NCBI GenBank assembly: GCA_937871415.1
Contig: CALMQD010000591.1
Coordinates: 1 to 5,604 of the forward strand
Direction: 5' to 3'
DNA: 5,604 nucleotides
From: an uncultured Phycisphaerales bacterium
GTDB taxonomy: Bacteria; Planctomycetota; Phycisphaerae; Phycisphaerales; UBA1924
The notes beneath the pieces were generated by a model. The model did not search any database and was not told the origin of the DNA. It worked only from the letters and a program-made list of their open reading frames with translations. The position numbers were made by a program, and so were the translations under genes. Positions 1 through 5,604 of this stretch are shown here, piece after piece. How positions within the stretch are numbered: position 1 is the stretch's first letter; each line of letters begins with the position of its first letter.

Positions 1-141
1 CATGGCCACCTGGATTCCGGCGCCAAGCTCTGTGTTGGAGGCGATGGTACGCAGGCGCTCCAGAGCGGTCTCCGTGAGAGCGCGATCCGGATCGTAGAAG
101 AAGTAGGAGTAGGCGCGAACGCGGCCGCGGCCCACACGCCC
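1..141 (-). pseudogene. mfd: Fragment of transcription-repair coupling factor Mfd (helicase motif VI onward), 5' part missing
   Basis: Seen: the minus-strand frame whose codons begin at 141 gives 47 uninterrupted codons to the window edge. It opens with [15 protein letters not shown], then [17 protein letters not shown], then [12 protein letters not shown]. Known: this is the order in Mfd, where the (QL)RGRVGR arginine-finger motif VI of the SF2 translocase is followed by a RAY-Y stretch, TETA-ERL-TIA and ELGAG-AM, just before the DLEIRGAGNLLG segment. RecG shares motif VI but normally has a DGF-IA pattern instead of LGAG, so Mfd fits better. Mfd removes stalled RNA polymerase from damaged DNA and recruits UvrA. 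Odd: upstream of GRVGR the frame reads RPRAGDVA, not the expected LYQLR, and that DNA belongs to the membrane-protein gene in another frame. All N-terminal domains and motifs I-V are therefore absent. Ten of 47 codons end in A or T, against 6 of the first 47 of the membrane gene, a weak hint of a different source. The rest of the gene, if present, lies left of the window. Confidence 0.82.
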
Positions 142-1160
142 AGCCACGTCACCGGCCCGCGGTCGAGCGCCGGGACCCACGGCGCCCCCAGGGCGTTGCT
201 CAAGTACACAAACCCGCTGATCCACACGGCCGAGCCGAACATCGACGTGCACGCCACCGCGCCCCACGCCGGCATCATGAGCCCCAGGATCACGCCCGCC
301 GCGAGCCCGACAATGCCGCTGAAGAAGATCACGGACCGGTGCGCGGCGGGGAGTTCGTTCCACCGCTCGCCCGCTCGGGCCGCGACCTGGTCGGCAAAGC
401 CGCGGATCCGCTGGACCGCCGGCAGTTCCGCCGCCCGCTCCGCGGCGTCACCGGCGCTCCGCTCGACCTGTTCACTCACCAGGCTCGCCAGAACGACGCG
501 CGGCGAGGGCGCGGCGGCGCGCAGCCCAGCGCGGGTCGCGGTCGCGCCGCCATCAGCCCCTGCGAAGAAACCACAGAACTGGTCGGTCCAATCGACCCCG
601 CCTGTCTCATCGCTGGTTGACCAGGTCGTTGTGACCTTCTCCCCCGCCCTCTCATCTTTCTCCGCGGCGGAGAACTCGTTGCTCTCGCCGTCGTCGTTCG
701 ACCAGCGCCAGGCTGAGTCGGTTGTGGACGGTGCGCCGGCGTCCTTGCTCAAGGGCCAGAAGTGGAGGATGGTCGCCGCGGCGAGCGGCACGAGCACGCC
801 CATGACCACCCCGAGGGCGAGGGCCATGGCGCTGCGGAACATGAGCAGACCGGCGAGGGCCCCGATGAACAGGCCGATGAGCAGGCCCCGATAAACCAGC
901 GCCGAGCCTTCGACGGCCTCGGTGCCGACCAGCGCGCTCCCTCCCAACTGGCCGAGCACCGGCGCGAGGAACGCGCCCAGCAATCCCCCCACCCCCGCGC
1001 CGACGATCAGCACGACCATCCGCACGTACCGCTCGCCCTTGAGCCAGAGAACCAGACCGGCGACCATCGCGGCCGCGACGAGCGCGTGCACCGCCCAGGG
1101 CAATGACCCGATTCCTTCGAGCACCTTGCTCATGGCGTCCATCATCGACTGAAGGGACAT
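3..1160 (-). CDS. Multi-spanning membrane protein of unknown function, 3' part lost at a chimeric junction
   Basis: I do not recognise the family. The ATG at 1160 is preceded by GGAGG with 8 bases of spacing, which fixes the start. Visible domains: hydrophobic helices at about residues 22-40, 47-69, 91-108 and 111-133, several with glycine-zipper spacing ([13 protein letters not shown]); a polar, acidic, Ser/Thr/Trp-containing segment at about 140-195; an Ala/Arg/Glu-rich, probably helical region at about 220-270; and two further helices at about 276-297 and 302-322. A last hydrophobic stretch (VTWLGVWA) starts near residue 337. The layout is four helices, a soluble middle and two or more helices. 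Genuine-looking sequence stops near residue 340-344 (about position 130-143). The frame stays open to the window edge, but from there it reads low-complexity out-of-frame protein (PTPTSST...), while the adjacent frame encodes Mfd. The natural C-terminus is therefore not in the window. It is transcribed divergently from pheA. It could be a scaffold, channel-like or stress protein, but nothing in the sequence decides this. Confidence 0.75.
   Translation of the reverse strand, partial: MSLQSMMDAMSKVLEGIGSLPWAVHALVAAAMVAGLVLWLKGERYVRMVVLIVGAGVGGLLGAFLAPVLGQLGGSALVGTEAVEGSALVYRGLLIGLFIGALAGLLMFRSAMALALGVVMGVLVPLAAATILHFWPLSKDAGAPSTTDSAWRWSNDDGESNEFSAAEKDERAGEKVTTTWSTSDETGGVDWTDQFCGFFAGADGGATATRAGLRAAAPSPRVVLASLVSEQVERSAGDAAERAAELPAVQRIRGFADQVAARAGERWNELPAAHRSVIFFSGIVGLAAGVILGLMMPAWGAVACTSMFGSAVWISGFVYLSNALGAPWVPALDRGPVTWLGVWAAAAFAPTPTSSTIRIALSRRPLWSACVPSPPTQSLAPESRWP
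124..143. other. Chimeric junction between membrane-protein gene and Mfd fragment
   Basis: The coding signal on the minus strand changes frame and identity here without a stop codon. Bases 143-124, read on the minus strand, can be translated either as LGVWAAA (a plausible membrane helix of the gene on the right) or as GRVGRGR (Mfd motif VI of the gene on the left). That double reading is what a short shared sequence at a recombination or misassembly point would produce. The exact breakpoint cannot be placed inside this stretch. A single base shift inside one gene cannot explain it, because a membrane protein and an Mfd helicase motif are not parts of one known protein. Confidence 0.7.
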
Positions 1161-1168
1161 GAACACAG

Positions 1169-1173
1169 CCTCC
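1169..1173 (-). promoter_or_regulatory. Ribosome binding site of the membrane-protein gene
   Basis: The minus strand reads GGAGG, then 8 bases, then ATG. This is a near-consensus Shine-Dalgarno site at normal spacing. It selects the ATG at 1160 over the further in-frame ATG codons at residues 6, 7 and 10. Confidence 0.75.
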
Positions 1174-1497
1174 AATTCCGCGCGGCTCCGGCAAGGGGAT
1201 CGACGACCCGAACCCCGGTTCCGCGCCGATGCCAACACCCAGCCCCCGATTCATGGGTGACCTCGCGGCTCGCACCGGCTGGGCAAGGCGATCGCTCTCC
1301 AATCCACCGCGCCCAAGTCCGGATAACCGGCCTGCTCGATGGTCTTTGGGAATCTCCGCGTCGAGCGTTGCACGAAGGGCCCGCACGCGTCGATCAAGTC
1401 TCGGCGGAGCCGGTACTTGCGCGGCACGGCGCCAGGCGTGCGCTCCCGCCCTCCCGCCTCGCTTCCGCCCCGCGCTCGACCCGGCCCGCACGAACTC
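1174..1497. other. Intergenic region between divergent genes, no clear gene
   Basis: This stretch separates the minus-strand membrane gene from plus-strand pheA, so both promoters should lie here. I could not find a convincing -35/-10 pair for either direction, nor a leader peptide rich in phenylalanine codons or an attenuator-like hairpin for pheA. There is a small dyad GAACC-CC-GGTTC at 1210-1221, about 50 bases ahead of the membrane gene start. It is short enough to be chance. A minus-strand reading frame with a possible GTG start at 1427 and a stop at 1251 (58 residues) has fairly gene-like codons but no properly spaced ribosome binding site, so I do not call it. Confidence 0.5.
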
Positions 1498-2736
1498 ATG
1501 AAGAAGCGAAAGGCACAATCCCCCCGCAAGCCCAAGGCGCGCACCGCGCCCCGCTCCAAGGCCGCCGGCGGCGCGACCCCAACCGCCGAGCCCGCCGCGC
1601 TCGAAGCCCTGCGCAAGCGGATCGACGCGGTCGACAAACGCCTCGTCGGGCTCATGAACCAGCGCGCCCGGCTCGTGGTCGGCGTGGGCAAAGTCAAGCG
1701 CGCGCTCGGCTATCCGACCTACGCGCCGCACCGCGAGTCGCAGGTGCTCACCAAAGTGCTCGGGCTCAACACCGGCCCGCTGCACGCGCGGACGATCGAG
1801 GGCGTCTATCGCGAACTGATGTCGGGCTCGTTCCGCCTCGAGGTGCCCATCCGCATCGGGTACCTGGGGCCCGCCGGGTCCTACTCGCACGTCGCGGCGG
1901 TCAAGCACTTCGGCACGTCCGTCGACTTCGAGGACCTGCACACGATCGCCGGCGTCTTCACCGAGGTCGCTCGCGGGCACGTCGACTTCGGCCTCGTACC
2001 GATCGAGAACTCCATCGGCGGCGGCATCGTCGAGACGCTCCAGGCGTTCCAGGAGTTCCACAACGACGTCACGATCTCCACCGAGGTGCAGATCGAGGTG
2101 CACCACGCGCTCCTGTCGAACTGTGCCCCGAGCCAAGTGACGCACATCCACTCCAAGCCCGAGGTCTTCCAGCAGTGCCGCACGTGGCTGGCGACGCAGT
2201 ACCCGCGGGCCCACCTGGTCGCCGAGGCGTCGAGCTCGCGGGCGGTGAAACTCGCCGCGAGCGCACCGGTCCCCGTCGCTTCGCGGAGCAAGCCCCGGGC
2301 CGGCGGCGAACACGCGCACGGCGTCGCTGCGATCGGCTCGACGCTCGCGGCGCAGATCTACGGCGTGCGCGTGCTCTTCGAGAACATCGAGGACAACCCG
2401 AACAACATCACCCGATTCTTCGTGGTCCAGCCGCGCAGCAAGCCCGCGCCCAAGAGCGCCGGACCCGGGAACGACAAGACATCGCTCATGTTCGCCACGA
2501 TGAACGAACCCGGAGCGCTGGTGAACGTGCTGGCGGTCTTCCAACGCGCGGGGATCAACCTCACGCACATCGACAAGCGTCCTTCCGGGCGCGAGAACTG
2601 GCAGTACAGCTTCTTCGTCGACGCCGAGGGGCACATGGACGACCCCTGGTTCGCCAGCGCCGTCGCCCAGGCCAAGGGCCTGTGCCGCGAACTGCACGTG
2701 CTCGGCTCATACCCCCGCAGCAAGCGGATCCTGTGA
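1498..2736 (+). CDS. pheA: Bifunctional chorismate mutase / prephenate dehydratase with ACT domain
   Basis: This 412-residue cytosolic enzyme converts chorismate to prephenate and then to phenylpyruvate, the committed branch to phenylalanine. Domains: a basic Lys/Arg/Pro/Ala tail (1-32); AroQ chorismate mutase (about 34-110) with R39, R56, K67, R79 and E80 in the positions of E. coli R11, R28, K39, R51 and E52; prephenate dehydratase (about 119-311) with IGYLGPAGSYSH, LVPIENSIGGG, a SKPEVFQQC stretch and the TRF motif at 305-307 that carries the essential threonine; and an ACT domain (about 327-402) with GALV at 339-342. The ACT domain normally binds phenylalanine for feedback inhibition. The usual ESRP motif is DKRP here (359-362). 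The dehydratase carries a small extra Pro/Arg/Gly loop at about 256-276. The frame is open further upstream to an ATG at 1339, but that extension is arginine/proline-rich with no family similarity, so the ATG at 1498 is preferred. Neither start has a clear Shine-Dalgarno site. No other aromatic amino-acid genes are adjacent. Confidence 0.95.
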   Translation: MKKRKAQSPRKPKARTAPRSKAAGGATPTAEPAALEALRKRIDAVDKRLVGLMNQRARLVVGVGKVKRALGYPTYAPHRESQVLTKVLGLNTGPLHARTIEGVYRELMSGSFRLEVPIRIGYLGPAGSYSHVAAVKHFGTSVDFEDLHTIAGVFTEVARGHVDFGLVPIENSIGGGIVETLQAFQEFHNDVTISTEVQIEVHHALLSNCAPSQVTHIHSKPEVFQQCRTWLATQYPRAHLVAEASSSRAVKLAASAPVPVASRSKPRAGGEHAHGVAAIGSTLAAQIYGVRVLFENIEDNPNNITRFFVVQPRSKPAPKSAGPGNDKTSLMFATMNEPGALVNVLAVFQRAGINLTHIDKRPSGRENWQYSFFVDAEGHMDDPWFASAVAQAKGLCRELHVLGSYPRSKRIL

Positions 2737-4617
2737 CGCCGCGCCGGGTTCCGCCTTCGCGGCCGCCGCGCCGCGCTGCGCGACCATGACCTCGCGGTAC
2801 AAACCCTCGACCTCGGCGACGTGGCCCGGGTAACTCTGAAGCCCCGGCAGCGAGGCCGCGTGGACTTCCTGCGCCGACGGAATCACCACGTCGCCTCGCA
2901 CGCAGCGCTCGACCAGCCCCGCCAGCGCCCCCTCATCTCCGCCCCGGAACAGCACCCCGTTGCCCAGGGGGTGCTCGGCGCTGCGCCCGGGCTCGACGAC
3001 CCAGTCCACCGGCCCGCCCAGCCGCGAGCACAGCACGAAGCGCCCCGCGTGCAGGTTCTCCAGCAGCACCAGCGGCGAGTTCTCCAGCCAGATGTGCGGC
3101 AGGATCCCCACGTCGTACTCGCCCGTCGCCGCCTTCGAGATCAACTGGTACAGGTCGTAGGCGCCGAACACACTCACCTGCGGGTAAAGGCTCAGCCGCT
3201 TGCGGAAGGCCCAGTCCAGACCCGCGGCGTGGATCGAGATGTGGCACCGCTCGCGCACCTCGCGCGACAGCAGCGGGATCGCCCGCGCCAACACCTCCAG
3301 ACCCTTGTTCGGGCGCGTCGTCCCCATGAAGCAGAACCGCAGCGGACGCCGGCTCGCCGGCGTCCACGGACGCTCGCCGTAGAACGGACTGCGCTTGGCG
3401 GCGCGATGGATCTGGTCGAAATGCGGCTGCCCCAGCCTCACCCACCGCGTCCGTTCCGCGGGGACGCCCATCGCCACGTGCACCCGCCGCAGATAGTCGC
3501 TCGGCGCCGTGACCAGGCTCGCGGCATTCAACGCCTCGACCCCCGCCCTCCGGCGCCGGCCGTAGTTGTTCAGCACCACGAGGTGACGCGAAGCGCCCCC
3601 GAGCATCCGCTGGTTGGCGTCCTCCGGCGCAAGCGCGTAGTCCTGCGGCTCCTCGGCCACCTCCAGTTTCAGGCCGTGGTCGATGAGCCCGGTCTTCGGA
3701 TCGTCCGCGCGGTCCGTGCCGATATCGAACCCCCGCGAAAGCTCCGGGTCGGCGATGGCCTCGGGCGTGCCGTGACGCGGCCTGAACTTCGCGCTGATCC
3801 GGCCCTTGAGCAGGCTTTTGAGCGAGGGCTTGAGGCCGTAGACCGCTTTGCGGACCACGTCGGCGCGGTAGAAGCCCAGCGTGTACTCGAGCGTGTCACC
3901 GATCGCCCGCGCGCGGCGCAGCCTCGCCGCGTCCTGCCGGGGAAGACAATCCTCGCACCGCTTCCCGCCCTCGTAGTCCAGGCAGACCTCGCGTTCCTTG
4001 TACAGCAGGTCGACCTGCGGGCACACGAACCAGTAGTTGTGCAGCGTGACGACAACCGGGATCCCCGCGCCGCGAATCGCCGCGATGAGATCGAGCCCGT
4101 ACCCCTCCTGCGAGTGGACGTGGACGACGTCGATCCGCTGCTCCCGGAGGAACCGCGCGACGAGCGCCGCGGAGCGCTCGTCGCGCACCTCGCGCTCCAT
4201 GTTCGAGAAGTTCCAGAACGCGGGCGAAAGGTTCGGCGAGTTCACCAGATCGAAGCAGCGCACGCCGCCCCAATCCTCTCGGTGCCGGATCCTCGGCGCC
4301 CCGACGATGCCGGGCGTAAGGGCCGCGCCGAAAGTCATCCCCGACTGCAGGTACACCACCTCGTGCCCGCTGAGCGCCAGCCCGCGCGCCAGTTCCGAGC
4401 AGTTCAGGTTGTAGCCGCTCCCCTCGCGCCCTTGCAAAGCCAGCCACGCCCACCCGATGATCGCGACCCGCAGCGGGCGGTCGGACTTCCGCCACCCCGG
4501 AGCGCCCCCCGAACCGGCGCGGGCTTGCACCATCCCGTTGCCGAGCGCTTGCGCACGCTCCCCGCCGCCCCGCGACGGGCCCGTCCTTCCTTCGATCTCG
4601 GGGCGGTTGTTCGTCAC
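2707..4617 (-). CDS. GT4-type glycosyltransferase (GT-B fold) with a large insertion
   Basis: This 636-residue protein probably transfers a sugar from a nucleotide donor during surface glycan or glycolipid assembly, at the cytoplasmic face. Residues 1-48 look disordered. The N-terminal Rossmann domain starts at LRVAIIGWAW (49) with a glycine loop REGSGYN (64-70), then DVVHVHS (163-169) and HNYWFVCP (193-200). C199, C212, C221 and C224 follow the pattern common in GT4 proteins with HDYW-CP. About 225-350 is a charged insertion. Family-like sequence resumes with LNAASLVTAPSDYL (363-376). The C-terminal domain has LRFCFMGTTRPNKGLEVL (426-443), YDVGILPHIWLENSPLVLLE (501-520) with the EX7E motif E512/E520, and a GG-D-V segment. 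The start is GTG. TAAGG ends 7 bases before it and overlaps the stop codon of the upstream gene, so translation may be coupled. The protein is longer than the usual 350-420 residues of the family. The 3' end overlaps pheA tail-to-tail by 30 bases. Donor and acceptor cannot be told. Confidence 0.88.
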   Translation of the reverse strand: MTNNRPEIEGRTGPSRGGGERAQALGNGMVQARAGSGGAPGWRKSDRPLRVAIIGWAWLALQGREGSGYNLNCSELARGLALSGHEVVYLQSGMTFGAALTPGIVGAPRIRHREDWGGVRCFDLVNSPNLSPAFWNFSNMEREVRDERSAALVARFLREQRIDVVHVHSQEGYGLDLIAAIRGAGIPVVVTLHNYWFVCPQVDLLYKEREVCLDYEGGKRCEDCLPRQDAARLRRARAIGDTLEYTLGFYRADVVRKAVYGLKPSLKSLLKGRISAKFRPRHGTPEAIADPELSRGFDIGTDRADDPKTGLIDHGLKLEVAEEPQDYALAPEDANQRMLGGASRHLVVLNNYGRRRRAGVEALNAASLVTAPSDYLRRVHVAMGVPAERTRWVRLGQPHFDQIHRAAKRSPFYGERPWTPASRRPLRFCFMGTTRPNKGLEVLARAIPLLSREVRERCHISIHAAGLDWAFRKRLSLYPQVSVFGAYDLYQLISKAATGEYDVGILPHIWLENSPLVLLENLHAGRFVLCSRLGGPVDWVVEPGRSAEHPLGNGVLFRGGDEGALAGLVERCVRGDVVIPSAQEVHAASLPGLQSYPGHVAEVEGLYREVMVAQRGAAAAKAEPGAASQDPLAAGV

Positions 4618-4624
4618 AGGAGAA

Positions 4625-4629
4625 CCTTA
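4625..4629 (-). promoter_or_regulatory. Ribosome binding site of the GT4 gene, overlapping upstream stop codon
   Basis: The minus strand reads TAAGG, 7 bases, then GTG. TAAGG matches the 5' half of the Shine-Dalgarno consensus TAAGGAGG. The TAA is also the stop codon of the preceding glycosyltransferase gene. This placement supports the GTG start at 4617 and suggests translational coupling within the operon. Confidence 0.5.
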
Positions 4630-5604
4630 CCCGTAACGCCCGGCGTTTTCATACGGCCGAACCCGCAGGCAGAAACCCAGGGCCTTCCAAGCCGTGGAGA
4701 CCAGTCGAGCAGCCAACCGCACGCGCTGGAGCGTCGATTCAAGATCGACCTGCGCAACGCCCGGGCTCTTGGTGTCGATGTGCAGGTTCAGCCCCGTCGG
4801 CAGGACCGGCAGTTCCGAGGCCTGGTCGAACACGACCACCGCCCGCGGGCGCACCCGCACCAGCGCCGCCTGCTTGCGTGCCTTCGATCGCCAGCGCGGC
4901 CCGTAGACAATGACCTCCGCCGCGCCCGCCGCCGATGCGCGTGCGGCATCCGGCCCGTGTTCAAACCCCGGGACGCGATTGCTCACCAGCAGCACCCACC
5001 GCAGCCCGAGGTCGGCGTTCGCCGTGATCAGCGCCTCCGCGTGCGCCAGCAGGTCGGCCCGCGGCACTTCGACGGCGATGGTCGCTGCGCTCGCGCCCCC
5101 GCCTTTCCCCCCACCGCCCGCGAGCTCCGCAAGCACATCCCGAACCGGGCGCGGCGCGGGCCCCTCCGGGGCGGTCTTGCCGGGGCGCACGTCGATGATG
5201 TCGCGAACGGTCTGCAGAATAATCCGCGCGTGCATGAGCCGCCGGTGCCCCGCCGCGGTCCAGGCGTCTTTCAGCAGCGTCTTCATCCACCAGCGCGTCA
5301 CGCGTCGCAACTGGACACCCGGCAGAACTTTCTGGATCATCCACACCGCGTTCCGCTGCGCGTAGTACAGGCGCTGCGGCGTGAGTTTCATGAGCCACGG
5401 AGTGTGGTACACCACCGCGTCGAGGTTGAGCACCACGCGCCAGCCGCGCTTGGCAAACCGCAGCGACCAGTCCGCATCGTCGCAGTAGATGAAGTAACGC
5501 CAGTCCCAGAAGCCCACGCCCGCTTGCTCGCGCGTGCCCATCACCGCCTCCCAGCGCGCCAGCAGCGAGCGGCGGATTGACGTAGCGGTGCGTGCGCCGG
5601 GCGA
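4627..5604 (-). CDS. GT2-type glycosyltransferase, C-terminal part, with an extra C-terminal region
   Basis: The frame is open to the right edge, so 325 residues are visible and the N-terminus with the nucleotide-sugar-binding DXD region is outside. The visible start (SPGARTATSIRRSLLARWEA) runs into FWDWRYFIYCDDADWSLRF (32-50). The DD-DW--R pattern, followed by RGWRVVLNLDAVVYH (53-67), is typical of the acceptor-side part of GT2 (GT-A fold) rhamnosyl- and galactofuranosyl-type transferases. LYYAQRNAVWMI (79-90) resembles the YY-RN segment often seen after it. A Gly/Lys linker lies at about 163-170. After it comes about 155 residues of alternating hydrophobic strands and helices (IAVEVP, LRWVLLVSN, AEVIVYG, RAVVVFD, LNLHIDTKSPG) that I do not recognise. 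A GTG at 5544 could be called as a start, but the sequence upstream of it continues the domain, so it is not the true start. The gene is followed after 9 bases by the GT4 gene in the same direction, which indicates an operon. Likely role: adding a sugar to a surface glycan precursor; the substrate is unknown. Confidence 0.82.
   Translation of the reverse strand, partial: SPGARTATSIRRSLLARWEAVMGTREQAGVGFWDWRYFIYCDDADWSLRFAKRGWRVVLNLDAVVYHTPWLMKLTPQRLYYAQRNAVWMIQKVLPGVQLRRVTRWWMKTLLKDAWTAAGHRRLMHARIILQTVRDIIDVRPGKTAPEGPAPRPVRDVLAELAGGGGKGGGASAATIAVEVPRADLLAHAEALITANADLGLRWVLLVSNRVPGFEHGPDAARASAAGAAEVIVYGPRWRSKARKQAALVRVRPRAVVVFDQASELPVLPTGLNLHIDTKSPGVAQVDLESTLQRVRLAARLVSTAWKALGFCLRVRPYENAGRYG

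Noticed and set aside
121..128. NotI recognition sequence GCGGCCGC at the junction, suggesting a cloning linker
   Set aside because: It falls inside codons that naturally encode the Gly-Arg repeat of Mfd motif VI, and such sites are common at this GC content. It is not evidence of a vector or linker by itself.
196..894. 232-codon plus-strand frame at the left end
   Set aside because: It is antisense to the membrane-protein gene, which has a good ribosome binding site and hydrophobic helices. The plus frame shows only Ser/Ala/Pro/Arg-rich sequence.
1210..1221. Dyad GAACC-CC-GGTTC as an operator
   Set aside because: Five-base arms in GC-rich DNA are expected often by chance, and no second copy or known operator consensus was seen.
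1339..1497. Upstream ATG extension of pheA by 53 residues
   Set aside because: The extension has shadow-like Arg/Pro/Ser composition, no family similarity and no Shine-Dalgarno site. The ATG at 1498 already gives a full chorismate mutase domain plus a tail.
652..2697. Very long open frame on the minus strand (681 codons)
   Set aside because: It lies antisense to pheA and crosses the intergenic region and the membrane gene in another frame. Its translation is Arg/Gly/Ala-rich without domain motifs, as expected for a shadow frame in high-GC coding DNA.
1257..2789. 510-codon plus-strand frame overlapping pheA
   Set aside because: It is a shifted frame of pheA with arginine-rich shadow composition. 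The pheA frame has all expected domains.
5539..5544. GTG/ATG at 5544/5541 as the true start of the GT2 gene
   Set aside because: The frame is open to the window edge, and the essential N-terminal half of a GT2 enzyme would be missing if translation began here.
2821..5580. 919-codon open frame on the plus strand
   Set aside because: It is antisense to both glycosyltransferase genes, whose minus-strand frames carry clear family motifs. The plus-strand translation is Arg/Pro/His-rich with no motifs.

Overview
The window is high-GC bacterial DNA with closely packed genes. It looks like an accessory or cell-surface neighbourhood next to one amino-acid biosynthesis gene. The sequence contains no direct taxonomic marker. 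The base composition, the basic Pro/Ala/Lys-rich tail on the chorismate mutase-prephenate dehydratase and the frequent absence of a Shine-Dalgarno site would suit a planctomycete of the Phycisphaerae type. That is an inference with low confidence.

Layout from left to right. Positions 1-141 on the minus strand read as a piece of the transcription-repair coupling factor Mfd, from helicase motif VI onward. Its upstream helicase motifs are absent. In their place a different minus-strand gene, a multi-spanning membrane protein starting at 1160 with a good ribosome binding site, runs into the same spot in another frame. The two coding signals swap at about 124-143. This is a chimeric junction, either an assembly or cloning artefact or a real rearrangement. 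It is the most notable thing in the window. A gene-poor stretch follows (1174-1497) between divergent genes.

pheA (1498-2736, plus) encodes a complete three-domain enzyme of phenylalanine synthesis: AroQ chorismate mutase, prephenate dehydratase and ACT regulatory domain. It ends tail-to-tail with the next gene, with a 30-bp overlap of the two coding regions.

The right half (2707-5604, minus) is a two-gene glycosyltransferase operon. The first gene enters from the right edge and encodes the C-terminal part of a GT2-type glycosyltransferase with an extra C-terminal alpha/beta region. Nine bases later comes a complete GT4-type (GT-B fold) glycosyltransferase with an unusually large insertion. 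Together they point to assembly of a surface polysaccharide, exopolysaccharide or glycolipid, but the product cannot be read from two transferases.

I saw no RNA genes, CRISPR array, insertion sequence or clear intrinsic terminator. Apart from the junction, the window looks ordinary. I do not see evidence for a new defence or mobile system.
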